The position numbers and the translations under genes were made by a program. Under the pieces are notes generated by a model. It worked only from the letters and a program-made list of their open reading frames with translations, made no database searches and was not told the DNA's origin. A stretch of 64,000 bases of DNA from Gymnopus androsaceus JB14 (taxonomy: Eukaryota; Basidiomycota; Agaricomycetes; Agaricales; Omphalotaceae): contig ML769398.1 in the NCBI GenBank assembly GCA_009733575.1, positions 186,001-250,000 on the forward strand. Reading direction: 5' to 3'. Of this stretch, positions 1-10,600 are shown one piece after another (the first letter of the stretch is position 1; every line of letters starts with the position of its first letter).

Positions 1-1530
1 CATCAGCATATTCTCAATTGATCAGAGGAGATATTGGTACCTGCAGCAGCAACATTTTCCTCCTTGATTAATCTTTAATTCAATGTCTCGCGTCAGCGTC
101 TTGTTGCAGAGAACATATACCTACCGAGCAGCTTTCAAGTCCGAGGCAATATTAGAAAGTACTATGCTGCAAGCCGAAACTGGTAATCACCTTCCTCGAT
201 GTCCCACTTTGCGCATTAACACAAGTTTAGCGCCAGTCAATGCCCCTATAAGCTAATTTTTGGCGCGTCAGTTAAATAACAATCCGATAGTCTGAATCTT
301 GACTGACTGTAAGTGATGTTCCAGTAACATGGAACAAAGGCGTCGGAAGAAGAATGCCAGTTTGAGGGCCTGCAGGAGATTCGAATAACAAATCTTCACC
401 ACGTCTCAACATTGCCCGTCCTCTGGCAACGAGACTCTAATAACATGTATCGGCTCACCCGTCTCAATAAAGCACAGAACTCACATTAAACAGGTTAGAA
501 AGGAACGCCCTCTGTGTGCTCAAAACACCCTCTGGTAGAGTAGTAAGTGTATGTAACCAATGGAAAGCAACAAGATCATTACTGGGAAGTCCGCTAGTTC
601 CTGAAGTGAAAATAATGGTCGCATTATCTTCAGGTATTATTTGTGGATCATGTTTCAACATTCGCTGAACATCCCCTTTGTATCCGTCAATCAGAGAGCT
701 CCAGGTTTCCATTCCAGGCCATGGTCCCTTTCCTTCATGAGCTTCGATAACGACAAACGCCTTGAGTCCAGTTGACGATTTGAGATTAGCCACATTTGGT
801 GAGAGTTTATCGGCTCGTTCAGGGTCTACGAAAACCAAAGTGCATGTAGTTCGAGAGAGACAGTGTTTCAGGGGCTCGAGTGGAAGCCAACTTCATGCAT
901 ATCATAAGTATGTATTCGGAGATTCGAGCCAGGAATGCATACGCGTTTACTAAAACAACAACAGCACCTATGAGGTCTGTCGGGAGATGAGCTAGGAGAT
1001 AAGGTGTAGTTGGAATAGTACCCACGACATGCCCAGAACAGCACAAGGTATTCAGGGTAGTTGCGAGAACATAATGCAACGCGGTCCCCTGGAGTAAAAT
1101 TTAGAGAGAGGAGCATACGGATAATGACTTGCTGTACCTTTCTTCACTCCGTACACGTCCTGAAAGATGCTTGCTGCTTTCGCTGCGCGTATGCCAGCCT
1201 CACGGAATGTCAACCGCTGGTTCTCGAACACAACACAGATCTTGTCGGCATGTAGCTGAGTAATGTATAGCCAAAATATCCTGAGGCTAGGCCACAGATT
1301 CTTGTAAACACGCTGGACTTGACCATCGACGACCTAGTTTCTAAATCAGCGTGCGGGAGTACTTAGCAGTAGCACGTCCTACGCGAGTCTCAAGCTCATG
1401 AAGAGCGCCCGGTCCACATAAGATTTTTTCAACTTCAATGGAAGCAAGTAAGCAGCGAATTCGACGCATGTTACATATAAAGCAAATCACCTTCTTCAAA
1501 ATTGCGTTTGGGATTCCAGTTGGACGACAT
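1..1530 (-). CDS. Acyl-CoA ligase (ANL superfamily AMP-binding enzyme), 3' end outside window
   Basis: ANL-superfamily adenylating enzyme, which activates a carboxylic acid as acyl-AMP and then as the CoA thioester. Spliced by eye it starts MSSNWNPKR at 1530. Exons join to give GDRVALCSRNYPEYLVLFW, then the LIGAVVVLVNA segment, VFVDPERADKL, and the P-loop TSGTSGLPKGV. The P-loop is split by a 51-nt intron (582-532) whose removal restores the K of GLPKG. A later exon continues with LLPTPLFHVTG, typical of the family. The gene runs off the left edge, so the C-terminal lid domain is missing. Near 206-212 the family pattern (L-M-R-K then W-D-I-E-E) is continuous only if one base is skipped. The acid substrate cannot be told. 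It shares a 184-bp upstream region with the divergent ING gene. Confidence 0.85.
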
Positions 1531-1714
1531 AATGTGGGCGAAAATGACTATTCATGACAAGACATGAGCCTAAAATACTTTTCCGGATACCGGTAAACTG
1601 AATGAGCGAAATACATGAATAAAATGTTACGGAGAATAAATGAGAAGCGGGTCAGAAGACGTAGTACATAGTTTGTGCGCCACTTTGAATTTCAAGTTTC
1701 TTCCCACATCCACC
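1531..1714. promoter_or_regulatory. Divergent intergenic region between acyl-CoA ligase and ING gene
   Basis: A 184-bp space between two start codons pointing away from each other, so it must hold promoter elements for both genes. No clear TATA box or other named element was recognised. Confidence 0.5.
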
Positions 1715-3057
1715 ATGTCCCGCAAACGACGACGATCTCAGGCCTTCCCTGGCCCAGAAGAAGAGGAGGAGCAGGCAGAAGAATTCGCCCAAACGGAAGA
1801 AGAACGCGAAGCTCGCAAGTTAGAAAAGGAAAGTGAAGTTTGGGATGCGATTAGAGAAGAGCACTTTGAAGGTACGCAACTCTGGCCTTTGTCAATATTT
1901 GCTCTCATATTCACCAGCTTTCTAGTCATCGACCAGGTGCCTTTAACGCTGCATAGGCAGTACACATTAATGCGCGAGTTGGACCAACAGACTCACGGTA
2001 ATTTATTTCCTTTGTACTTTGCGGCTTCCTCATCTTTATCTAGGCTGCCTGGACGATTTGATACCAACTTTGCAGAAATATATTGCTTATCGTCGCAACC
2101 TTGATTCGGGTTCGCCTCCTTTAGAAGTACCGACCATTCCATCTACCCCGGTTGCCTCGTCCTCGAGATTTGCTCCTCCAAAGACACCACTACGCTCCCT
2201 TCAAACGTCTGAATTGACCCCCAGAACCTCTAGCCCACTTTCTTTGCCCGCAGAGCGTATCAGGCCACCTAGAACTGGAAAAGAAATGTTGGCTCATGTC
2301 GCTTGGCTCGCCGAAGAACTAATGAGTGCGGCACAGGAAAAGGTCAACCTGGCTCAAGCTGCTCACGACTATGTTTGTCGCATCCTATCTTTCTGCGTCA
2401 CCTTCCTCCTTATTTGCCTGCACAGATATCTCGCCAGATCCAAGTACTTGGTCAGTCAATTAAGGAACAGGAAGCCTGTATTGCGCTTGGTATCCGTCCT
2501 GGAACCCAACTTGCTCCAATACTTCTTCCTGACGTGCTTCCACCCTCAAGGTGGACGAAAAACGTTGCCGGGGGGCTTGTTCTGGACGATGATGAGCAGG
2601 AGGGAACCGGGGCAACGTCTACTACCTTGGGTATCCTCGTGGATGAAGCAGAACAGCCAGTCAAACGGTCCAAGACGCGAAAGGGTAGACGTCCCGCTGC
2701 AACTGACGATCCTGGCACAGGAAAAACTACATCTCTAAAGATTACTTTACCCGCCATGTATGACAATCGATTATACTGCTACTGTCATAAACCATCCGAT
2801 GGGGAGGTAAGCAACATGCTTTTAACCCCCATTGTGGCTCACTCTCCTCCTACAGATGGTTGCCTGCGATAATGAGGGTTGCGAAAATCAATGGGCGAGT
2901 ACTTCTTTTCCGAGTACATGCGCGTCTTGACGGTTCAATCCAGTTTCATTTAAATTGTACCAACCTATCGAGGCTACCCGAAGAGTCGGAAACGTGGTAT
3001 TGCGATGACTGTACTCCGGATAAAGTTCCTCCCAAGAAACGGGGAAGGCGGCGATGA
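1715..3057 (+). CDS. ING-family chromatin protein with C-terminal PHD finger (Yng/Pho23-like)
   Basis: Inhibitor-of-growth family protein. In fungi these sit in histone acetyltransferase or deacetylase complexes and read H3K4 methylation. Translation from 1715 begins MSRKRRRSQ and an acidic stretch. After removing an intron from about 1873 it reads PLTLHRQYTLMRELDQQ, the family's N-terminal helical signature. A proline/serine-rich linker and a second helical segment (AHVAWLAEELMSAAQEKVNLA) follow. The C-terminal PHD finger has C4HC3 spacing: YCYC, then CDNEGC, WFHLNC, and WYCDDC. The Tyr before the first Cys, the Met after the second Cys pair and the Trp before FH match the positions that form the H3K4me3 pocket in ING proteins. 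It ends in a basic PPKKRGRRR tail. The PHD is split by an ordinary intron near 2807-2856 and by a GC-AG intron (2895-2943). Which ING subfamily is not decided. Confidence 0.88.
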
Positions 3058-3421
3058 CAGATATGTCTTTTGTTCACGGTTTTGTTGCATGAATAGGTTT
3101 GTCAACTGTACAGCAGTATTTGGGCTTTAGTTGTGTATCATTGGTGTCAATGTGTACTGGCTCATCATCATCTTTGTCTGCGTAGTGAGGGCCCTGGCTC
3201 CTTGGTTAAAAGGCTAGTGATTGCAGTTCTGAAGCAAACTATGATATATACAGTAGAAAATAAGACTACAAATACAGAATGTACATGGTTGGTGCCCCAG
3301 TTGCAAATGAATGATTTCAGGCCACAAAGCAAAGGCCATAATGAGAATCAAGAGCTGCAAGGATGGATATCAATGAAGTGAAGTGGATAATGTAGCAACA
3401 CTTACATTAGATTGCATGCAT
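3058..3421. other. Convergent intergenic region
   Basis: Space between the 3' ends of the ING gene and the small minus-strand gene. It probably holds both 3' untranslated regions. Open frames here resemble no family and lack splice context. Confidence 0.5.
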
Positions 3422-3816
3422 TTATTTCCTTGCGGCAGCAGCAGCAGTTTCCACTAGCGTAATGATCTTGTCCATTGACTGATAATTGTAGTAGTGGAAT
3501 ATAACAAGAATAACGAAGATCTACATGTATTAAAAATCAGACAAGGAAATAATGATTGATAACCTGTACGCACCAAGGCAAGCAGACGAACATCAGCCTC
3601 CGCCACACCAACCTCAACATTCTCATGCACCTGAATGGGTTGTTTAATATTTCGGTCTCGCAGTAATAAAACCAACATTGAACCTGAGGCTGGGCGATTG
3701 GAGACAAAGCAGCGGCAGCCGCCTCTGAGCCACGGCGAATATGGTTGCGGCGAACAGCTCTAGTAGAACAGTGATTCAACACAATGATTACAGCGATCGA
3801 GAAAGACGAACGGCAT
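3422..3816 (-). CDS. Small single-pass membrane protein, uncharacterised
   Basis: Four short exons give a protein of about 70 residues. ATG is at 3816 and the first exon is only five bases (ATGCC). The next exons read AVRRNHIRRGSEAAAAALSP, then VHENVEVGVAEADVRLLAL, then IFVILVIFHYYNY and a tail ending in ETAAAAARK with a stop at 3422. Each junction has GT-AG borders and keeps one frame, which is the main evidence that this is a gene. The predicted protein has a basic alanine-rich N-terminus, an acidic middle and one hydrophobic stretch (LLALIFVILVIFHYY) that could span a membrane. I do not recognise a characterised family. The very small first exon would be missed by most gene finders. Confidence 0.55.
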
Positions 3817-4093
3817 TATTAAAGAGTGGGTTTGAGAAGAGAGAACGATTGTGGTGATTGGAGAAGAAGCTGTGGGCGTCGAAGCGGGCAATTTATAGGT
3901 TTGCAAAAAAAGAAATTCCCCGTGAGTTACTCACATAACCGTGCATGGAAATCTAGATGACTCTTGAGTTCCAGCGCCGTACAGCCAGACGCAGGGCCTT
4001 ATGATTTAGAAAATCCGTTTATAGAACTCCCTTCTGAGTGTTCGTGAAGGATAACGAATGCACCTAAAGTTTCAAAGCCAAACAAACAGCTCG

Positions 4094-4246
4094 ATGATCT
4101 ACCATCATGTTACTCGCCGAATTCTACATCTCTTTTCTTCTCGTAGTTTTTCGCAGACATCCTTCCTGACAGAGAAATATAGACCCGGCGGCGCCAGCAA
4201 TTCAGGTTACACACGAACTCTGGAAGAAGAACTTGAAGGACGCTAG
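4094..4246 (+). CDS. Possible short mitochondrial-type protein, hypothetical
   Basis: A 50-residue frame starting MIYHHVTRRILHLFSSRSF. The N-terminus is rich in Arg, Ser, Leu and Phe with no acidic residues, like a mitochondrial targeting sequence (RSFSQTS). The rest is short and hydrophilic and ends TRTLEEELEGR. An in-frame ATG also lies upstream at 4058. No family is recognised and upstream exons cannot be excluded. It could equally be a chance open frame. Confidence 0.25.
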   Translation: MIYHHVTRRILHLFSSRSFSQTSFLTEKYRPGGASNSGYTRTLEEELEGR

Positions 4247-4911
4247 CGTTGAAACGGCACTAGGAAGCTTTTCAATGTTGTCCTGGATGGTTTCAGTTGA
4301 CGACGTTTGCTCCCATGATCATTCATGACTCTAATCCCTCTTCGTCTGCGGTACGTTCCTCCATATTCTCCTGGGATTCAGGACTGGACCTGTATGGAGT
4401 TTTAGGTGAAGTGAGTCACGATGACTCAGAATCGCGTGCGCCATAGACACGTGATGTACACGCCATCCCTCCTTACCTATCGAAACCGCCCCCATAACCA
4501 GAATGAATTCCCTTTGGTGTGTTTGAATACCGGAGACTGAGGTATAATGCGGGAAGTCCGAACTCCAGAACCAAGAACCACAAGAAAAGTGAACTAGCAG
4601 CAGCAGACACCAGAGGCGAAGTACCCGAGCCTCCAATATTTTCGCCTAATCCCTATTGCTTTTCAAGCATCCGAGGTAAGTGGAGTGGGTAGAGATATGG
4701 CGGCAGTGCGCGACTTGTAATCAGAGGAAGTTCCAACGCCTGATTGCACCAGTCGACAATATGATCGTGTAGATCAACTAGCGGTCCAATTCCTGCTAAT
4801 ATTTCATCAGCATTTGGGTTGAGAACCCTTCAGAGCCTTTAGGAAGATGATACGAAGACGTACGGACACTCCCTGTCAACAATTTTGGGCGTGGAACTAA
4901 ACATCAGCAGT

Positions 4912-4934
4912 GTTGGACTGAAGCGCAGTCCAAC
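4912..4934. repeat. Perfect inverted repeat (9-bp stem, 5-nt loop)
   Basis: GTTGGACTG at 4912-4920 is followed by loop AAGCG and the exact reverse complement CAGTCCAAC at 4926-4934. It lies in the gene-poor stretch. It could form a hairpin in RNA or be a palindromic protein-binding site. No run of T follows that would suggest a terminator. Confidence 0.7.
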
Positions 4935-6002
4935 CGCCACTGTTCAAGAAGCCTCAGCGACATAAAGGTGTTCCCAAAGCACCTTGAAAATCGACAAAAG
5001 GTATAAAGCTGTCAGGACAGTTATTCCGCAAGAAAAAAAGACGGTTTTGAACAAAAAGCCAAGGGAAACGTCATGGAAGGGTGAACCAGACAGGGTGTCG
5101 CACCTCTAGTGACCTGGGAGACTGAGGAATAAAGCGTAGAGGATCGCTTTAGGATGATGAAGGAAAGTTGAAGGAAGGTAAGCCTGGATGATGAAAGGCA
5201 ACGTCGAGATATATATTCTGTTTCCCTTATGAAACAATTCGAATTCGTTTTAGCCTAATTACTTGCTCTGATACAGCAGCCGCTCCATGGCGGTCGAAGC
5301 AAAGAGTGTGCATTGTGGTTGCGGTGGCGGTAGAAATCGTTATCCTCCGAATCGTGGCCGCAGTGAAAATGGTATATTCAAAGCCATTGGCTCTGACCAT
5401 AACTCGCGGCCTAGCTATTGGAAGGTGGAAACGGATGTGTCCGAACTCAAGGCTGCTAGGACGATGACCATGGTTGACGATGGTAAAATTCAAAGAGCGG
5501 ATTTCAAATCTCACACTGATGTCTCATTTTTCGCTAGATAGTTTATTCCGAGGCTAAATATCTTATTAGGACATGGCTGCCTTATCTATATCTATGCTGG
5601 TTAGTCTGAAATCTTCTTAGATTTTCGCTACTGAAATTTGCAGCTTGACTCAGATCATCGTCCTTCCGATCTTCCATGGCCTAGTAGCTCTTTCTATATA
5701 AATCATCCAGCCTAATCCAGCCTAAAATTACCAGTATTATTCTATCGACAGCGCGCCACAAACATTGAAACAATATCGGCCAATTACATTGATTCAAGCT
5801 TTGAAGCTAGTCCTTATTCACCACTCCGCTTCTCGTTTGCTTACTAGATTGCAGAATGAAGCAAGGTCACGGTGCAAAAAAACCTTGTAAGAATCTGCTT
5901 CTGCGCTTTAGGCGGTTCGAGTTTTTAACATTCATGTTTACTTTAGAGATATGTACGATTGTACTTGCAATTTCCCAGCACAAATCCTCAAGTCAAAATA
6001 AA

Positions 6003-7331
6003 TCACAAACGTCGAGATTTTTTCATCTGCGGGCGATCCTCCAGCGCACCATCGTCTTCTATGCCGCGCTTGAGCTGTGGAGCAGGCTTCTGCTCAATCA
6101 GTCGCTTAACTTTTCCTAGTTTCTTCGCCGGCACTGCTATGCCTCGTTTCGCTGCCCACGACCTCCTCAGGCAATTCCAAAATGCGCACGCAGTACCGCT
6201 TCTCGTCTGAAATATTGCCAGTCTTTCATCAGGCCCCGGAATGGAATCTCCAACTCCGTCTGCATACTCTCCTGTAACGCCTTCAAGATAGACGGACCGC
6301 GGTGATGATTCGACGGGTTCTGAAGTAGAGCTAAACTCTTTATGCGCAATAATCCTCACGCACTCTGAGGGACTGTACATTCGGCCATCAACATGCACCC
6401 AATTACCTCCTCGAGTTGGTGGAGGTGGACCCGGATCCTGATCGACGGTTGCAAGGAATTTGGTCTGCTGCAGCTAACGTTCGTGGACTTGGAGGAGTTT
6501 TTTTCCAAGCACCCTCGAGGTTTCGAGATATCGATGCGCGCTGATCTTCCCAAGAAGGTAGTTGTCGCTTGGCCATGCGGCGGATGAGACATGGCTGAGC
6601 TGCTTCTGCCCCCGAATCGAGGTAGGCATTTAGCGACAGCCAGTCCACAGGAAGCCAATTCTTCATATCCTCCTCTGTTAGCCATTTGGCTACACCCACC
6701 AGGCGGTGAAGAATCCTCGCAGGTATTGGAACATCACAAGCCTTGATTGGGAGGGTTAAACCCGACAGATATTTCGATTTCGTGTTACCCAGCGCTCTCT
6801 CCCGCTCTACTTCTCTCTCGTGCATTATGAACAGGTAGACTGCCATGGCCCAGTATGGATCGAATATCTCGGGAGTGGCTGGTGAGGGGTAGACGACCTC
6901 CTCTGAAGGAATGGGTTTCCGAGTAGTGGGATCGATTTTAGCGCTTGCATAGGCGTATGCTTGCATACAATTCGCAGGTATCGCAGTTTTTGGGACGACA
7001 GGGGATATGACTCGACCAGCGTACGCATAATCGCGTACTTTGATTCCCGTCGTTGCATACTTTACTTGCATCTCTTCTGGGGAGGGCGGTGGCTCCACTC
7101 GAACTGATGGTCCTGTCGTATCTAGACTCTTTAGGTCAATCGTCAGTGACATTCATAACAATTCAAAAGTTTGAATACCTTTATATCTAAAGGTTTGCCA
7201 ATATTGACTGGTATATCGTACTCGGTCATGTTGGCTAACGACACGGAAAGTGTTCCTGAGACTGCAGTCGAAAAGTTCATTTCCCAGTCACGATCGGGAA
7301 AAGTCAGAGAAATGGTTCGGAAGGATGCCAT
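6003..7331 (-). CDS. Uncharacterised protein with basic, lysine/arginine-rich C-terminus
   Basis: Unrecognised protein of about 400 residues. Start MASFRTISLTFPDRDWEMNF at 7331 was chosen over the upstream in-frame ATG at 7346. A phase-0 intron follows GKPLDIK, and the next exon resumes SLDTTGPSVRVEPPPSPEE. The long middle exon includes IFDPYWAMAVYLFIMHERE and ITHRLVG-like helical segments (PARILHRLVGVAKWLTEED). A further intron of about 45 nt near 6500 joins SISRNLE to QTKFLATVDQDPGPPPPTR and then GNWVHVDGRMYSPSEC. The last part is strongly basic (KKLGKVKRLIEQKP, then QMKKSRRL), which suggests a nuclear or nucleic-acid-associated protein, but this is only inference. The third exon junction is the least certain. 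Just upstream are repeated TGGTCAAAGCT elements. Confidence 0.55.
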
Positions 7332-7696
7332 CGTAACGGAGAACAACCGATGTACTGTATATATATACCTTTGAACAAAGCTTTGACCAAGTTTAACCGA
7401 GGTTCCAATTGTTCCCCCATATGCGATACATTGTTCTTACATATCAGTTTGAGGTCAAAGCTGGTCAAAGCTGGAACCAAGCTTGACCCGACTGTCGCAT
7501 GTTATTGGGATAGTCATGAGATTCAAAATAGTCTGAACTTTGGAGGACGTAGATAAGTAATATATGCGATGCGATCTAAGAATCCGTTATACGACGACTA
7601 CAGTGCAATAAAGTACAGTAAATGACCCGATGAATGTTATACATGATGCAGATACGATAGCAGGGACGTAAAGAGATAACAAAATGAAAACAAAAA
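7332..7696. promoter_or_regulatory. Intergenic region upstream of the uncharacterised gene, with direct and inverted repeats
   Basis: Lies between the start of the 6003-7331 gene and the stop of the Mor2/Pag1 gene. It contains AGCTTTGACCA at 7379-7389 and its exact reverse complement TGGTCAAAGCT at 7462-7472, which is itself the second unit of a 10-bp tandem repeat GGTCAAAGCT (7453-7472). Related GGTTCCA/TGGAACC motifs occur beside both arms. It probably acts as promoter of the minus-strand gene. Confidence 0.45.
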
Positions 7697-10600
7697 TCAA
7701 GGAAAATGTGCCCCATTTGGTGCTGAACGATAAACAGTAGGAGAATCAAAGTAGAATGCATCGAGCTCATCGCCGCTGTTAATGGAGCTTTCCTCCGAGT
7801 CCTCGTCGGATGAAATGCCTGCGACACGGAAGACATCCACAAATGGAGTAGGAGGAACATCCATGATTGTTTCAGGGGCAGTTGACTTGGCGAGAATCGC
7901 AGCTACTCGAGCTTCCAATCTTCTGTTGGGTACCGTCACACTAATAGAGGGCTTTGTGTCATGTTGGAAGAAGGTGGTGAGATCGTGAAGATTTTGAACA
8001 AGACCGCCAAGCTCTTCTTCTGGACGAGATGATTCCGCGAGCGCCTCAATATCCTCCGGCTCAAACTCGATACGTGAAGGTCGACTGGGCATGGAACATG
8101 TATCGAAAACTTCCATGAGATTGGCGCGGCAAGCATCTCTAACATCGTCTGCCTTGACCACAGACCAGCCCGATTCTTCTGGTACACCAAAGATGGTTGC
8201 GACTGAGTCGACTTCCTTTGAGTTTGGAAGTGTCCGCGAATGCATACTCATCCGCAGCACATGCTTGGCTGCTAAACCGCCAGACATGGCCATTGGTTCC
8301 TCTAAAACGTCCAAAGCCTGCGATGCAAGGTCGGTCTCTAATAGTCGCAGAAGCGGCATTAGCAGCTCGGAACCTAACAATTCAACTGGATTCCTAGTCT
8401 CTCGCTGCTGGAACAGAACCTTAAGGATCTGCATTGCCTGGATGCGCAACCAGCGCTCTTGATTGAGAACCAGTCCTATGAGTAGGGTGACGATCTCTGT
8501 CCAATGTTCAACACCGTAATGTTCCCTGAGGCTCGCGACTGACTGTCGAAGAAAATCGTCCTTCGTCCTAAAGTGTCCTTTGGCGAAGGAAGTCATGATT
8601 TTGTGGATACTAGTACGCCCCTCTTGCTTGGCCAAATCGCCAATGTTTTCGGCAAATCGATGCAGAGCCTCATCTGTGGATTTGTCCCCTGCTGTCTTTT
8701 CGACCGTCATAGAGTGTAAACACCATGGTAAGGAAAGGGTGTATAAATCGCGGACGCGACCGTCTGATGAATCAATAATCCTTGCGTCCTGGTATTCAGT
8801 GAGGGATTGCAAAATCTTTAGGGTGCGGGCCGAGGTCAGTGAAGAGCGAAGACCACTGAGAAGATTAGGCTGAAGAGATGCGGATCCAGTCCATTCAAGA
8901 GGACGGTGAGCAAGGAGTTGCTCGATGATCGAGGAATCATCAAAATCCACGATTCTGAGCAAGCTTTCTAGCAACTTCAAAGCTTCGGCGAACTCCTGTT
9001 CCTCTGTGGTCGCCAGAGTCGCACAGGTACACCAGAATATTTGAGGCAGCAACGACATGTCGAAATTATTGGATGAAACAATAGCATTCACTGTCAATAT
9101 CAGTTCAGTGGTGAATTGCTTGACGGCGTCGTCCGAGGCAGAAACAGTATTCGACAACCGTCCGATAATCAGTGCAAGCTGCTGAGTCTTCAGACGAGGT
9201 AGGAGAGCGCGGAAAATCTGCAAGGAGCGGAAAGCAATGGAACGAATGGAACAAGAAGTACTCCATTCCAAGGCTACGGTCCCCCACTTCTCCCGTAGGT
9301 GGGGACACAAAGGTTCAAGGAACTGGATGACACGGGAGCAAAACCGCTGCATTTTGGGCTCAGATTCGGAGGTTCTCTCCTCCTCCGTCCAATACATCTT
9401 CTCAGCCTCTGTCTCCATTTGCAGCAATTCCTCCTTCAGCATCGCCCGGCTGCGATAGTTGGCGCGTTCTGGGATTTCATCATAGCCAGGGGCCCAGGAT
9501 CGAAGCAACTGGAAAAGCATATGACGAGCCCGAAGACGTACGAATGTGGTTCGATTGTCAATATGAGTGAAGAGAGCGTGAAGCAACGAAGGCAACTGTT
9601 CCTTGAGTTCCCAATACCGAGGCAATGCCACATCTGCTAGAAATAGCCAAGCGAATTGAGCTGTACCCAATGCTAACCGAGGTCGTCCATCCACGAATAA
9701 AGCATCTAGATCGGACCATAACTCCATGTCGTGTGCATCTGGGAAGGCGAGTTTGTGTTCGATGGTGGGTAACATTCGAACCGGCTCTATCAAAGAACAC
9801 AGATCTTCGAAAATCTGACGACCGGAAGGAGCCTGACATATACAGGCGACGATGTTAGCAGCACTGTCTATAAAAACTGTGCTGCCAACTTTATGTGACT
9901 GCTCCAGCAGAAATCGCACGGTAGCATGGCCATTCGATTGATTGGGTGGCTCAACTAGCCTCGTCCATAGTACTAAAATTTGCTCCGGGTGACTTTGCCC
10001 GTAACGCAAAGTCAAAGCCATGAGATGGTACAGCGCTGAATGACCCTCTCTCGACAACCAATTCATATCGTCCGTCATGAGTTGTATATGAGGAATCCAG
10101 AATTCCAGGCTCTGCAATAAGAGGACAGTAACCATGTTGAAAGTCGATGTAGCAGGAAATCCAGGTAACCAGCTGGCCAATTGAGCTAGCACTAACGTCG
10201 CTTGATCAGGGTGTTCGTCTGCCAGGAACTCCGACATAAGACGATGGGAGTGAACGTAGGTGCCAGATGCTGAGCTACTGACAGTCGCCTCGAACTGGGA
10301 CATAGTCGACATTCCAGAAGCCTGATGATGAATCGCTTCCAACAGATTAAAAGCTTCTCTTCTGGGTTCCGAAAGAGGGTGGCACAGATTGGATAGAGCA
10401 AGACACACAGCTTGAGCAAATGTGAAACCATGGTTGTCAGAGGTGGCAATCGTATGAGAAATAACTTCGAAGAAACGTCCATTGTTTGTATCAGATTGGT
10501 CAGTTGTTACGATGGCACGCTTCATCGCTTCGTCCAGCAATACCTTGTCAGCATTGTTCTGTGCCAGCAAGGATTTTAAGGCTTTTCTACAAACAACAGC

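Larger units (their letters stand above)
3817..6002. other. Gene-poor stretch of about 2.2 kb
   Basis: No recognisable protein family and no convincing multi-exon gene was found on either strand, apart from the possible short frame at 4094-4246 listed separately. The longest open frames (minus 4331-4636, plus 5287-5541) have no recognisable domains. The 4331-4636 frame starts with a hydrophobic stretch but has no supporting splice or family evidence. A perfect hairpin lies at 4912-4934. Confidence 0.5.

Noticed and set aside
4331..4636. Minus-strand open frame beginning with a leucine-rich, signal-like stretch
   Set aside because: No family resemblance, no splice context, and composition typical of chance frames.
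5227..5541. Overlapping open frames on both strands
   Set aside because: Neither frame resembles a protein family; each is probably a shadow of the other or of non-coding DNA.
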